DNA of 20,303 bases, taken from the IMG/VR virus record IMGVR_UViG_3300047443_000137, positions 1-20,303 of that record; one strand, written 5' to 3'. The notes under the pieces are model-generated. The model ran no database searches. It was given only the letters and a program-made list of their open reading frames with translations, and was not told the origin of the DNA. The DNA comes from a virus. Positions 1 to 6,615 of this stretch are shown piece by piece. Each line of letters begins with the position of its first letter. Position 1 is the first letter of the stretch. The position numbers were made by a program, and so were the translations under genes.

Positions 1-26
1 AAACAGGCAGGGGTAACCTCAGTCAT
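1..26 (-). CDS. 5' end of next gene downstream of portal (partial)
   Basis: An ATG on the minus strand at 26 opens a frame (MTEVTPAC...) that runs off the left edge of the window. A purine-rich GAGAGAG stretch lies about 9 bases upstream and could be its ribosome binding site. It is the next possible minus-strand gene after the portal gene, separated by about 150 bases. In tailed phages the gene after the portal often encodes a capsid protease, scaffold or capsid protein, but eight residues do not allow any assignment. The only support is the start codon, the purine stretch and the position. Confidence 0.4.
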
Positions 27-175
27 GTCGATCTGCTCTCTCAGGTCGGCCACGCCCCGGGAGCGTTGGCGCGCTCGCCGGGGTCCATTGTCGTTACGCC
101 TGATTCTACCGTTTCCGCAGGTCAACCACGTTGCCGAATAGGTAAGTTGAGGCTCGGGGCACAGCGTCAGAAGCG

Positions 176-2245
176 TCATTCGTTGCCCCCCGTCGTGTCC
201 CAGAAAGCGGTGACCGTGCCGCGGCAGCGGATGCCGCCCTCGCACGCGTGGTACGGGCCGGCCCCGTAAGCGGCCGTGACGTCGGCGAGCGAGGTGAAGT
301 TGGTGCCGTCGATGGCGCGGCACGGATCGCATGTGTTGGTGTCGTTCTTCTCACTGGCGACCCACCGCGCGGTCGGCGCGGCTTCGAGGGTGGCGATCCG
401 TCCGGTGTTCTGCGCGCGGTGGATGGCGCCGCCGAGCTGGTCCCGCTTGAACACGCCCTTGATCTTGCGGAGCGTGTTCTTCACCGCGTTCGCGACGTCG
501 GAACCGGACACCCCAGGAACGAAGCGGCGCACCGCTTCCTGCGCGGCCGTTGATGCGAGGCCAGAGGCAATCAGCGAGGCAACGGCCGTGGCGATCGAGG
601 TGAGTTCGTCGCCGAAGTTGATGATCTGGCCCGGGCGCAGGCGCGCGGACAGCGACTCGTCGACCTGGGGGGCCGTCACCTGCACGCCCTGCTTGCGGGC
701 TTCGTCTGCCATGCGGTCTGCGGCCTGCTGCGCCGCGGCCGCGAGCGCGGTCCGAACGGTGTCGGCGGCGCGGCTGGAGTCGAGGGTGAGCTCGGCCAGC
801 GCTGCTGTGTCGTCGTCGCTGATGGCCTGCTCGATCTGGGTGCCGAGCTGGTCGATCCATGCGTCGTCGATCGGGGCGAAGTCGGTGAGGAGCACGGTGA
901 GGGCGGTCTCGTGGTCCTGCTGCATCTGCTCCAGCGGATCGACGGCGGCATTGCGCGGGCCCGGGGCCCGCCCGAACAGCCCAGCAACTGCCTCATCCCA
1001 CGACGCCGCAGGAGCGCCAGGAGCGGCCGTCGGCAGCACGGGCGCAGGGGCCCGGCGCATCGCCGGCAGGCCGACCGCGGAGAGGATGTCGTCCGCGTCC
1101 CACAGCTGTGCTTCCGCGAGTTCCTTCGCGGCCTTGGCGCGTGCGGCAAGCTGTACCGACTCGGTCTCGACGTCCGTGGGTACCGGGTCGCAGTAGTCGA
1201 ACTCCAGGCTGTCCGCGGCGCGCCCGTACATGGGGAGCAGCTCGTGGTTGAGCGCGGCCTTGATGCGCTCCAGGCGGGGGATGGTCTGCTGCTCCGCGAA
1301 CCACGCCTTCGCCGCGAGGGCGGACGCCCTGTTGATGTCCTCGAAGTCGCCGATGGCGCTCTTCGAAATGCCGTACGCCTCGCGGACCCGGTCCGCGGTC
1401 GCGCCGCGCAGCTCGACGAACTGCATGTCCCGCTGGCTGATGGTGCGGTCGATCCACTTGCCCTGTTCGAGGATCGCCACCCGGTGCGCGTTCGCGACCC
1501 CTTTGTGCTGCTCGGCCCACCGGTCCCGCAACTCGGTGAACTCCTGGTCCGACAGTCGCTGGTCGAATTGCAGGATCCCGCCGGGCTGCGCGCTGTTCAT
1601 GAAGAACGCGCGTGACCACTCGGCCGCATACCTCGACGTGTCGAGGTCGGGCAGGATCGACAGCACTGGGGACAGCCCGCGGTACGGGTCCAGCGGGTTC
1701 GGCCGGCGGAGTTGGATGACCTGGTCGAGTTCGAGGGGGACCTGCTCGCCGTCGGGCGCCGTGTAGATGTAGCCCTTGAGGAAACGCTCGCGGTCCGGGA
1801 CCGGGGTCATGCGGTCGGGGCGGACGGGCCACAGTTCGAGTGGCAGCGTGGATGCGGCGTTGCGTCCGATGACCCACCAGGATTCGCCGGTGAGGTCGTA
1901 GTGCTGGGTGGACGACTCGACGAACTCCTGCCGCGGCATGAATCCGTTGGGCTTCCGCCACAGGTCGAGCGCGGCATGGCTCGTGACTTCGACGCGGTCC
2001 TCGGCGCGGCCTGACTTGGCCTTGCGGTACAGCTTCCAGTCGACGAGCGCGGTCGCGTTGGAGGTGCGGTCGACGATCGCGAAGAGCGTGGACACCGCGG
2101 ACATGGCCCGCATCTGGCCTTCTGCGTCACGGCGGGCGCCGAACATTCCGTACGACTGTGCGCGGCTGGTGTACGGGATGGGCAGGTCGGGGGTGCGGAG
2201 GCTGGCGGCTGCGTTGGCGAGGGAGCCGAAGAGGGTTCTTCCCAC
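176..2245 (-). CDS. HK97-type portal protein fused to MuF-like head morphogenesis domain
   Basis: This 689-aa protein combines two head-assembly functions. Residues about 20-400 read as an HK97/PF04860-type portal, the dodecameric ring through which DNA is packaged, with segments such as PNPLDPYRGLSP, SAQPGGIL and AIGDFEDINRASALAA. After an Ala/Pro-rich linker, the C-terminal 130 residues carry a MuF/SPP1-gp7-like motif with C639, C642, H666, C668 and C674 (TCDPCRAIDGTNF, then YHACEGGIRCRGTV), probably zinc binding. Portal and MuF are usually separate neighbouring genes, so the 689-aa length fits a fusion. The start is GTG at 2245, chosen for the GGGAGGT ribosome binding site 5 bases upstream. 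It lies downstream of the terminase genes in the same direction, as is standard. Portal identity is firm; the MuF assignment rests on the Cys/His pattern. Confidence 0.93.
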   Translation of the reverse strand: MGRTLFGSLANAAASLRTPDLPIPYTSRAQSYGMFGARRDAEGQMRAMSAVSTLFAIVDRTSNATALVDWKLYRKAKSGRAEDRVEVTSHAALDLWRKPNGFMPRQEFVESSTQHYDLTGESWWVIGRNAASTLPLELWPVRPDRMTPVPDRERFLKGYIYTAPDGEQVPLELDQVIQLRRPNPLDPYRGLSPVLSILPDLDTSRYAAEWSRAFFMNSAQPGGILQFDQRLSDQEFTELRDRWAEQHKGVANAHRVAILEQGKWIDRTISQRDMQFVELRGATADRVREAYGISKSAIGDFEDINRASALAAKAWFAEQQTIPRLERIKAALNHELLPMYGRAADSLEFDYCDPVPTDVETESVQLAARAKAAKELAEAQLWDADDILSAVGLPAMRRAPAPVLPTAAPGAPAASWDEAVAGLFGRAPGPRNAAVDPLEQMQQDHETALTVLLTDFAPIDDAWIDQLGTQIEQAISDDDTAALAELTLDSSRAADTVRTALAAAAQQAADRMADEARKQGVQVTAPQVDESLSARLRPGQIINFGDELTSIATAVASLIASGLASTAAQEAVRRFVPGVSGSDVANAVKNTLRKIKGVFKRDQLGGAIHRAQNTGRIATLEAAPTARWVASEKNDTNTCDPCRAIDGTNFTSLADVTAAYGAGPYHACEGGIRCRGTVTAFWDTTGGNE

Positions 2246-2262
2246 TCGGCACCTCCCTCACG

Positions 2263-2439
2263 TCAGTCGCTGTCGAGCACCCATTGCAGGACGCAGGTGA
2301 GGAGTCCTCCGGTGATGAGACCGACCCCGGTTCCGAAGATATTCCAGCATCCTGCTGTGATGAGTGTAAATCCTCCTGTCAACATGGATGCTGGCCGCAA
2401 ATCTTTCAGCTTCTTGGGGTTCACTTGAAGGTTCCTCAT
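2263..2439 (-). CDS. small membrane protein between terminase and portal
   Basis: This is a 58-aa protein with a basic N-terminus (MRNLQVNPKKLKDLRP) followed by a hydrophobic Gly/Thr/Leu-rich stretch from about residue 18 to 54 that would form one long or two short membrane segments. The ATG at 2439 overlaps the terminase stop as TGATG, and GAGGTGG lies about 5 bases upstream, so translational coupling to terminase is likely. The stop is 18 bases before the portal start. It sits in the packaging/head operon, but no known head component looks like this. I do not recognise the family; a membrane or accessory role is inferred from hydrophobicity only. Confidence 0.72.
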   Translation of the reverse strand: MRNLQVNPKKLKDLRPASMLTGGFTLITAGCWNIFGTGVGLITGGLLTCVLQWVLDSD

Positions 2440-3782
2440 CACAGCCACCTCACACGCGGACGACCCCCGAGATCCCGAGCGGCAACCATGTACCGCATCG
2501 CGTCCATCGAGTGATCGTTCTCCTTTACCGGCGCCTCTTTCAGACCACCGCTGTTGCCCGGCTTCACCGCCCACACATAGCCCGCGATCTCCTCCGACCC
2601 GCAGGCCGGCAGGGACGCCGACTCCAACTCCGGATCCCGCTCCACCAGCGCCCCACGCGCGATGAACAGGCGCGGCCGCCCGTCCTCCTGCACCCGCAGT
2701 CGGGCCTGCACCGCCTGAATCCCATCGCTGACCGTCTTCGTCGCAGGCTTCGTCGGTAGCCCCAAGTGGCGCTCCAGGGTGGCCCGGTCCTCCGCGTCGT
2801 GGTCCGCGTAGATCGCGCGCGGGAGCTGCCCGCGCGGCTGTCCGGACGGGTAGAACAGCAGGTCTTTGATGGTCTTCGCGTGGTCCTCGACGAGGCGGCG
2901 GGTGTAGTAGATCTCGTTGGCTAGGTACAGGCGGCCGTCGGGGTCCTCCCACCAGTCCTGGTAGACGAACGGGTTCGTGAACCCGAAGTCGACCGTTCCC
3001 CAACGGGTCCACGCCGCCGTCGGCTTGACCGCGTCGACCATGTGGATCGCGTCGTCCCACGCCTCGTAGATCTGCCCCTCGGCCGCCGCCCACTTCCCGT
3101 CACGGAGCCGCAGCCGCCGGACGCCGGTGAGCTTGTCGAGCTTCGCGAAGTAGTCGACGCCCTTCGCCGTGAGCGTCCCGTCCGCGTTGACGTAGGCGGG
3201 ATTGTCCTTGTGCCGGGAGACGAGCATGCGGGCAGTGCCGTCGTCGGCGCGCTGCTTGAGCCAGTGCGTCGGATGGCTGGGGTTGCATGCGGCGATCTGC
3301 TGCTGCCAGGAGAGGACACCGTTACGGAGGCGGGTGCTGATGGACTCCCAGTCCGTCTTGGTGAGTTCAGTGGCCTCGTCGACGAACACGAGGTCGTACT
3401 CCGAAGACATGATCTTCTCGGGCTTGTCGAGGCCCCCGACCACGATGACGCTGCCGTTGGAGTACCGGTAACAGGCGGCCTCCCGGGCGGACCCGCCGAA
3501 CCAGGAGACGATGCTGCGGGCCAGCGCGTCCGCGGCGACCTTCTTCTCGTACGTCACCAGCGTCGTCGAGGTGAGGGACACCCCGGTCTTGCGGGCGATG
3601 AGGCAGCGGATCCCCGGGTTGTGGAGCGCGGCAAGGTGCACACGGAACAGCGCAGCGAGGGACTTCCCGGTGCCGGCGGGCCCGGCGAGGACTACTTCGC
3701 TGTCGCGGGTGCGGAACAGGTCGCGTGCTGCGCCGCGGGGTTCGTAGCGGACGATCGCGTCCTGGTCGAGCGCGGTCGTCAC
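2439..3782 (-). CDS. terL: terminase large subunit (packaging ATPase-nuclease)
   Basis: This 447-aa protein is the phage DNA-packaging motor. The ATPase half has a Walker A motif GPAGTGKS (about residues 34-41), Walker B LVFVDEAT (131-138) and a coupling-motif region ACNPSHPTHW (165-174). The C-terminal half is an RNase H-like nuclease with candidate metal-binding aspartates in GTVDFGFTNP, IYADHDAED and NDHSMDAMRY, the order usual for large terminases. Length is normal for the PBSX/SPP1-like group. The start is GTG at 3782, which overlaps the preceding stop as GTGA. The open frame extends 62 codons further upstream, but that part is Arg/Pro-rich and lies antiphase within the 116-aa gene, so it is not translated as part of TerL. 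The gene lies between TerS and portal in one operon. Confidence 0.95.
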   Translation of the reverse strand: MTTALDQDAIVRYEPRGAARDLFRTRDSEVVLAGPAGTGKSLAALFRVHLAALHNPGIRCLIARKTGVSLTSTTLVTYEKKVAADALARSIVSWFGGSAREAACYRYSNGSVIVVGGLDKPEKIMSSEYDLVFVDEATELTKTDWESISTRLRNGVLSWQQQIAACNPSHPTHWLKQRADDGTARMLVSRHKDNPAYVNADGTLTAKGVDYFAKLDKLTGVRRLRLRDGKWAAAEGQIYEAWDDAIHMVDAVKPTAAWTRWGTVDFGFTNPFVYQDWWEDPDGRLYLANEIYYTRRLVEDHAKTIKDLLFYPSGQPRGQLPRAIYADHDAEDRATLERHLGLPTKPATKTVSDGIQAVQARLRVQEDGRPRLFIARGALVERDPELESASLPACGSEEIAGYVWAVKPGNSGGLKEAPVKENDHSMDAMRYMVAARDLGGRPRVRWL

Positions 3783-4129
3783 CCGAGGCCCACGAGGCTG
3801 TGGTGGCGGCGGATGCGGTCCTCGCGGTCGATGAAGTCGCGCAGCCAGGGCGCGCCAATACGAGCCTCGCGGCGTAGCACCAGGGCAACGGCCTCCCGGT
3901 TGTGCGGGTCGCGGAGCCACGCGGCGACGTCGGCGGCCGCGGGCTCGGGCGCGATGAGCCAGCCCCATGCCGTCGGCTCCGAGGCGGGGGCATCGTCGGC
4001 GGCGTCAAAGCACAGGTCCAGGTGTGGCTTGCACAGTCGGACGAGGCGCCCTTCAGGGCATTGCCACCAGGCGAGTGGGCCTGAGACGCAGGTGGGGAGG
4101 CGGAGTTCGCAGGGCCCAAGTTTGCTCAC
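3779..4129 (-). CDS. Cys-rich hypothetical protein between small and large terminase
   Basis: This 116-aa protein is inserted between the two terminase subunits and overlaps both by 4 bases (GTGA at each junction), so it is co-translated with packaging genes. The N-terminal 40 residues hold C7, C14, C24, C33, H36 and C40, a pattern consistent with a zinc-binding fold. The middle is acidic and Ala-rich with several Trp, and the C-terminus is basic (LRDFIDREDRIRRHHS). The start is GTG at 4129. Its place suggests a packaging or terminase accessory role, but HNH proteins, which often sit near terminases, have a clear His-Asn-His pattern that is absent here. I do not recognise the family. Confidence 0.8.
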   Translation of the reverse strand: MSKLGPCELRLPTCVSGPLAWWQCPEGRLVRLCKPHLDLCFDAADDAPASEPTAWGWLIAPEPAAADVAAWLRDPHNREAVALVLRREARIGAPWLRDFIDREDRIRRHHSLVGLG

Positions 4130-4680
4130 GTGAGGTCCTCCGGGTCGACTCCGACGACCTCGTACCGGACGCTTCCGGACAGTGCGACCTTCGCGGGCTG
4201 CTTCATCCCGGTCAGATTCCAGAACGCGTCGAGAGTCTGCCGTGCCTCGCGGATCGCGGCGAGCTTCGGCGCGCTGTCCTTCAGCGGCTGCCCGTCCACA
4301 CCGGTGACAACCTTGCCGTGGGAGACGACGACATGGTCTGTCTCCAGCACGTCGAGGGCCGCGTCGTACAGAGTCTCCAGCCGGTCCATGTGCAGTTGGA
4401 GGAGCTTCTCGGCGGGCCCGCGGATGATCTCACGGAGGACACCCCGGATGGCCTTGCGCGCGGTGCTCTTGTCGTAGTAGCCGAGCTCGTCGGCGATGGC
4501 CTGCAAGGTCCAGCCGTCGGCTTGGAGTTCGGCCGCGCGGGCGTCGCGGGCCGCGCTCTCGGCGGTGCGGGTGAAGCGGTTCATCCCGTCGCGGGCCCTG
4601 GCTTGACTGTCGCCGGTGGTGTGGCCGGCGGGCTGCTGGGGCTGCTCGGCCGGTACGGGTGGCTCGTTACCGGTATCCAT
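4126..4680 (-). CDS. terS: terminase small subunit
   Basis: This 184-aa protein is the probable DNA-recognition subunit of the packaging enzyme. Residues about 49-84 (AAELQADGWTLQAIADELGY, then STARKAIRGVLRE) form a helix-turn-helix of the type found in actinophage small terminases. The segment after residue 85 is helical (RGPAEKLLQLHMDRLETLYDAALDVL) and may be the oligomerisation core. It is the first gene of the packaging operon, directly after a strong terminator. I chose ATG at 4680: no clear Shine-Dalgarno precedes it, but a TACCAT -10-like hexamer lies at -12 to -7, which would fit a leaderless message. The frame stays open to 4725, and ATG at 4584 is an internal alternative. Position next to terL plus the HTH make the call good. 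Confidence 0.85.
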   Translation of the reverse strand: MDTGNEPPVPAEQPQQPAGHTTGDSQARARDGMNRFTRTAESAARDARAAELQADGWTLQAIADELGYYDKSTARKAIRGVLREIIRGPAEKLLQLHMDRLETLYDAALDVLETDHVVVSHGKVVTGVDGQPLKDSAPKLAAIREARQTLDAFWNLTGMKQPAKVALSGSVRYEVVGVDPEDLT

Positions 4681-4730
4681 GGTCTGATGGTAACGAGGGT
4701 GTGCAACTGGTGGACGGTGGTGCACGCGGT

Positions 4731-4775
4731 GAAGGCCCGCTTCCCTGACTGGGCGTCCAGGGAATGCGGGCCTTC
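4731..4775. terminator. strong terminator hairpin upstream of terS
   Basis: An inverted repeat with a 10-bp GAAGGCCCGC/GCGGGCCTTC outer stem and a 7-bp TTCCCTG/CAGGGAA inner stem (one extra T) closes a 10-base loop. It lies just beyond the stop of the minus gene ending at 4790, so it ends that transcript and separates it from the packaging operon. The GAAGGCCC...GGGCCTTC form recurs at the other hairpins of this window. Confidence 0.85.
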
Positions 4776-4789
4776 TGCGTGCGGTGGGG

Positions 4790-5170
4790 TCAGGACTGGG
4801 TGAAGTTCAGGGCGTAGGCGGGCGGCTCCTTCAGCACGCTGGCCACTGGCGTCCACTCCAACTCGTCAACCGGGCCCTCAATGCTGCGGAGGTGCTTGTA
4901 TCCCTCGCGCGGCACGAAGAGGGCCGCTCCGTCCTCGGTCCACACGGCGAGCGCTGGCACGGCCCCGCGCGTCTCACGCTCCGGGGAGAGGTGCGCGTCG
5001 GACCGGGCCCACAGGTAGCCATCCCCGTCTCGGCCGATCACGGGTCGGCCGGGGATGCCCACCGTGTTGAACCATCCCCAGGATCCGGCGTGGTTGGGAA
5101 TCTGCCCGAGTGAGGGCGGGCACGGGTAGTCGGGGAGGTCCATGGCGCGGGCCTGCTTTCGGTCGCTCAT
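4790..5170 (-). CDS. hypothetical protein, Trp/Pro-rich, 126 aa
   Basis: This is a soluble 126-aa protein. It begins with a short basic segment (MSDRKQARAMDLPDYP) and continues with a beta-rich region with many Trp, Gly and Asp (GSWGWFNTVG, GDGYLWARSD, EDGAALFVPREGYKHLRSIEG). I see no transmembrane segment, cysteine cluster or known catalytic motif. ATG at 5170 was chosen because AGGA lies about 9 bases upstream; ATG at 5179 is an alternative with no better ribosome binding site. It is the last gene before the terminator at 4731-4775 and the distal member of the WYL/ParB-like operon. The alternating hydrophobic pattern and reasonable amino-acid composition argue that it is a real gene. Family not recognised. 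Confidence 0.72.
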   Translation of the reverse strand: MSDRKQARAMDLPDYPCPPSLGQIPNHAGSWGWFNTVGIPGRPVIGRDGDGYLWARSDAHLSPERETRGAVPALAVWTEDGAALFVPREGYKHLRSIEGPVDELEWTPVASVLKEPPAYALNFTQS

Positions 5171-5240
5171 GCGGTTCATCCTGTCAGCGGTCGGGGCGGG
5201 TCTTCGGTGCGTGCGGGGACGGGTGGGAGCGCGGGGCGGC

Positions 5241-5501
5241 CTACCACCAGCCGTTGCGGGACCGCCAGATGGGCGTGTTCCGCCCGGTGGCCTTGCGGTG
5301 GGCGAGAACCCCGAGCAGGTAGAACGGCTTGACGCACCACCAGGCGAGCCAGGCTTCCGCGACGACGATGTAGCCGATCAGCTTGAAGACATCGGCTGCT
5401 GAGCTGGAGCCGGACCGGCGTCGGCGCCGACGGCTGGTGAGTGGGATTGATCCGCCGATGGAGAACGGGCCGGGGAGCGGGATGGAAATCCGAAGACGCA
5501 C
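5241..5501 (-). CDS. small membrane protein, 86 aa
   Basis: The N-terminus is basic (SRRRRRRSG near residues 23-31) and is followed by a strongly hydrophobic span with many aromatic residues (VFKLIGYIVVAEAWLAWWCV, then KPFYLLGVLA), then a basic tail ending in NGWW. One or two membrane passes are expected, with the Arg cluster on the cytoplasmic side. The start is GTG at 5501, with AAAGG 9 bases upstream. The open frame continues upstream for more than 400 bases, but that part is Arg/Pro-rich and overlaps better genes in another frame. It is a member of the minus operon that starts at 6502. Function unknown. Confidence 0.65.
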   Translation of the reverse strand: MRLRISIPLPGPFSIGGSIPLTSRRRRRRSGSSSAADVFKLIGYIVVAEAWLAWWCVKPFYLLGVLAHRKATGRNTPIWRSRNGWW

Positions 5502-5593
5502 GGGTGCAACCTTTGTGGACGTTGGGCGCGGAGTCGCTGCGGAGCATCTTCTCGTGCTCGGGCGGGCGATCGCGGTGGATACGGGTGGATAGG

Positions 5594-5749
5594 TCAGGCG
5601 CTGCGGGTGTCGCGCTTCCAGGCGTTGCGTTCGCTGCGCTTCACCCGGCGACGGGCCGTCTTCCGCTGTCGGCCGGGCGCCTGACCGCAGCAGTGACAGT
5701 CGCGGCCACCGGGACCGTCCGGACAGGCGCGGCCGATCATTCGAGACAT
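5594..5749 (-). CDS. 51-aa basic Cys-rich microprotein
   Basis: This short ORF reads MSRMIGRACPDGPGGRDCHC and continues with CGQAPGRQRKTARRRVKRSE and a basic tail. Its ribosome binding site GAGAGGAG is strong and 6 bases upstream of ATG at 5749, and it starts 13 bases after the ParB-like gene. C9, C18, H19, C20 and C21 could bind a metal, and the last 28 residues are highly basic, so nucleic-acid contact is possible. It fills what would otherwise be an empty 250-base gap. I infer that it is real from the ribosome binding site, spacing and composition. The function is not recognised. Confidence 0.65.
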   Translation of the reverse strand: MSRMIGRACPDGPGGRDCHCCGQAPGRQRKTARRRVKRSERNAWKRDTRSA

Positions 5750-5761
5750 ACGGGTCTCCTC

Positions 5762-6106
5762 TCAGGCGGCGGGCCGGAAGGGGCCCCAGTCGCCGCGCAT
5801 CACGCGGTTGTACGGGCGGTCTTCGACTTCGAGGGGAAGGTCGGACCAGACGAGGTGGGTGATGCCGAGGTCGATCGCGGCAGCCACCCGATGGTGGCCG
5901 TCGACGAGCCACGGCGCACCGTGGAAGGTGCGGATCATGATGGGGAGTTCCATGCCGGCCTGGCGGATCTCGTCGAGGAGGCCGGCATAGTGCTCGGACT
6001 TCCGCTTGTGGTCGAGGATGTCGCGGACGGACAGGCAGTCGACGGTGTCGTCATCGTCGGGCGTGGCCATGTCGAGAACTTCGGTGACGGGAATGATGCC
6101 GAGCAT
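5762..6106 (-). CDS. ParB-like (sulfiredoxin-fold) domain protein
   Basis: This 114-aa protein carries a ParB N-terminal/sulfiredoxin-like domain. The diagnostic segment is WLVDGHHRVAAAIDLGITHL at about residues 66-85, matching the DGHHR box of ParB-like nucleases and CTPases, preceded by a LLDEIRQAGMELPIMIR helix-strand unit. It has no C-terminal HTH or dimer domain, so it is not a full partition ParB. Stand-alone ParB-like domains in phages are variously nucleases, CTP-binding proteins or DNA-modification partners. The AGGAGG ribosome binding site is 6 bases before ATG at 6106 and overlaps the WYL gene's stop region, so the two are one operon. The catalytic activity cannot be told from the sequence. 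Confidence 0.8.
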   Translation of the reverse strand: MLGIIPVTEVLDMATPDDDDTVDCLSVRDILDHKRKSEHYAGLLDEIRQAGMELPIMIRTFHGAPWLVDGHHRVAAAIDLGITHLVWSDLPLEVEDRPYNRVMRGDWGPFRPAA

Positions 6107-6115
6107 GGCGGCCTC

Positions 6116-6502
6116 CTAGGCGGCGAGCGCGTCGGCGAGGAGCTGGACGCGGGTGGTGATGGGGCAGTCGACGGGGTAGAGCACGGTGACCGTGGCGAGA
6201 CCCGAGGTGCGGGCCGGCTTGTCGTCGGCGGCCGGGCGGGCGATGACGTAGGCAGTCCTGTGGATCGTGTAGGAGACGAGGCGGTCCAGCCGGAAGGAGC
6301 GTGCTTCCTGGCTGTCGCGGTCCATGCCCTTCAGGAGGATGTCGCCGGCGGCGCTGACGACGATGTTGTACAGCTCGACGGTGCGAATCGTCTCCGACCC
6401 GTCGGCCTTGGTGTAGGTGATGGTGACGGGGTGGCGCTTGTCGAGGGCGGTGATGAGGCGGGTGAGGGTCTGGGTGGTGGTCTCGTTCGCCGTGCGCCTC
6501 AT
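6116..6502 (-). CDS. stand-alone WYL-like domain protein
   Basis: This is a 128-aa protein whose centre matches the WYL-domain pattern: an N-terminal helix (TLTRLITALDKRHPV), the strand TITYTKADGSETIRTVELY, then ILLKGMDRDSQEARSFRLDR and LVSYT. WYL domains sense nucleic-acid or nucleotide ligands and regulate defence and phage genes. Here there is no HTH in front of it, which is unusual, so it may act as a ligand sensor or partner of another regulator. ATG at 6502 has GAGGGGGA about 6 bases upstream; the frame is open to 6562 but upstream starts would cover operator sites. It is the first gene of the minus operon and is divergent from the RHH gene, so it is probably controlled by the three palindromes. 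The WYL call is by eye and moderate. Confidence 0.7.
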   Translation of the reverse strand: MRRTANETTTQTLTRLITALDKRHPVTITYTKADGSETIRTVELYNIVVSAAGDILLKGMDRDSQEARSFRLDRLVSYTIHRTAYVIARPAADDKPARTSGLATVTVLYPVDCPITTRVQLLADALAA

Positions 6503-6524
6503 CGGGTCCCCCTCGTTCACCGTT

Positions 6525-6540
6525 CTTTGTAGCCACAAAG
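6525..6540. promoter_or_regulatory. operator palindrome 1 (TTGTAGCCACAA)
   Basis: The core TTGTAGCCACAA (6527-6538) extends to a 16-base palindrome CTTTGTAG/CCACAAAG with one mismatched pair. It covers the predicted -10 box and start point of the leftward promoter of the WYL operon. It is one of three near-identical sites in the divergent spacer. Confidence 0.75.
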
Positions 6541-6567
6541 CTACGGCATCTTGTGGCCACAAAACAA
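6538..6567 (-). promoter_or_regulatory. candidate leftward promoter of the WYL operon
   Basis: On the minus strand TTGTTT (6567-6562) and TAGCTT (6543-6538) are separated by 18 bases, acceptable for an actinobacterial sigma-70-type promoter. Palindrome 2 lies in the spacer and palindrome 1 covers the -10 edge, so binding at these sites would repress it. The prediction is by eye only. Confidence 0.5.
6551..6562. promoter_or_regulatory. operator palindrome 2 (TTGTGGCCACAA, perfect)
   Basis: TTGTGGCCACAA is a perfect 12-bp palindrome, 24 bases from site 1 and 35 bases from site 3. It lies within the spacer of the candidate leftward promoter. The perfect symmetry suggests that it is the highest-affinity site of the set. 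Confidence 0.75.
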
Positions 6568-6585
6568 GGGGTGCGACCTAGCAAG

Positions 6586-6597
6586 TTGTAGCCACAA
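6586..6597. promoter_or_regulatory. operator palindrome 3 (TTGTAGCCACAA)
   Basis: TTGTAGCCACAA is identical to the core of site 1. It ends 5 bases before the TAGGCT -10-like box of the rightward gene, so it lies in the spacer of that promoter and would block it when occupied. Confidence 0.75.
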
Positions 6598-6602
6598 TCC
6601 GG

Positions 6603-6608
6603 TAGGCT
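6603..6608 (+). promoter_or_regulatory. candidate -10 box for leaderless rightward transcript
   Basis: TAGGCT matches the actinobacterial TAnnnT -10 pattern and ends 7 bases before the A of ATG at 6616. No Shine-Dalgarno is visible in those 7 bases, so the transcript would start at or next to the start codon. No good -35 box is visible. Confidence 0.5.
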
Positions 6609-6615
6609 CGCGAGC

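Noticed and set aside
276-1196. Long plus-strand open frames opposite the portal gene
   Set aside because: They are antisense to a well-recognised portal gene, Ser/Ala/Arg-rich in composition, and arise from the high GC content.
3783-3968. N-terminal extension of the terminase frame to 3968
   Set aside because: The extra 62 residues are Arg/Pro-rich and lie in another phase of the 116-aa gene; GTG at 3782 gives a 4-base overlap and the normal terminase N-terminus.
5762-6106. Full partition protein ParB
   Set aside because: Only the ParB N-terminal-like domain is present; there is no HTH or dimerisation domain and no ParA gene nearby.
5441-6532. 363-codon plus-strand frame
   Set aside because: It is antisense to the WYL, ParB-like and small genes, is full of Gly/Asp/Val repeats, and lacks any recognisable domain.
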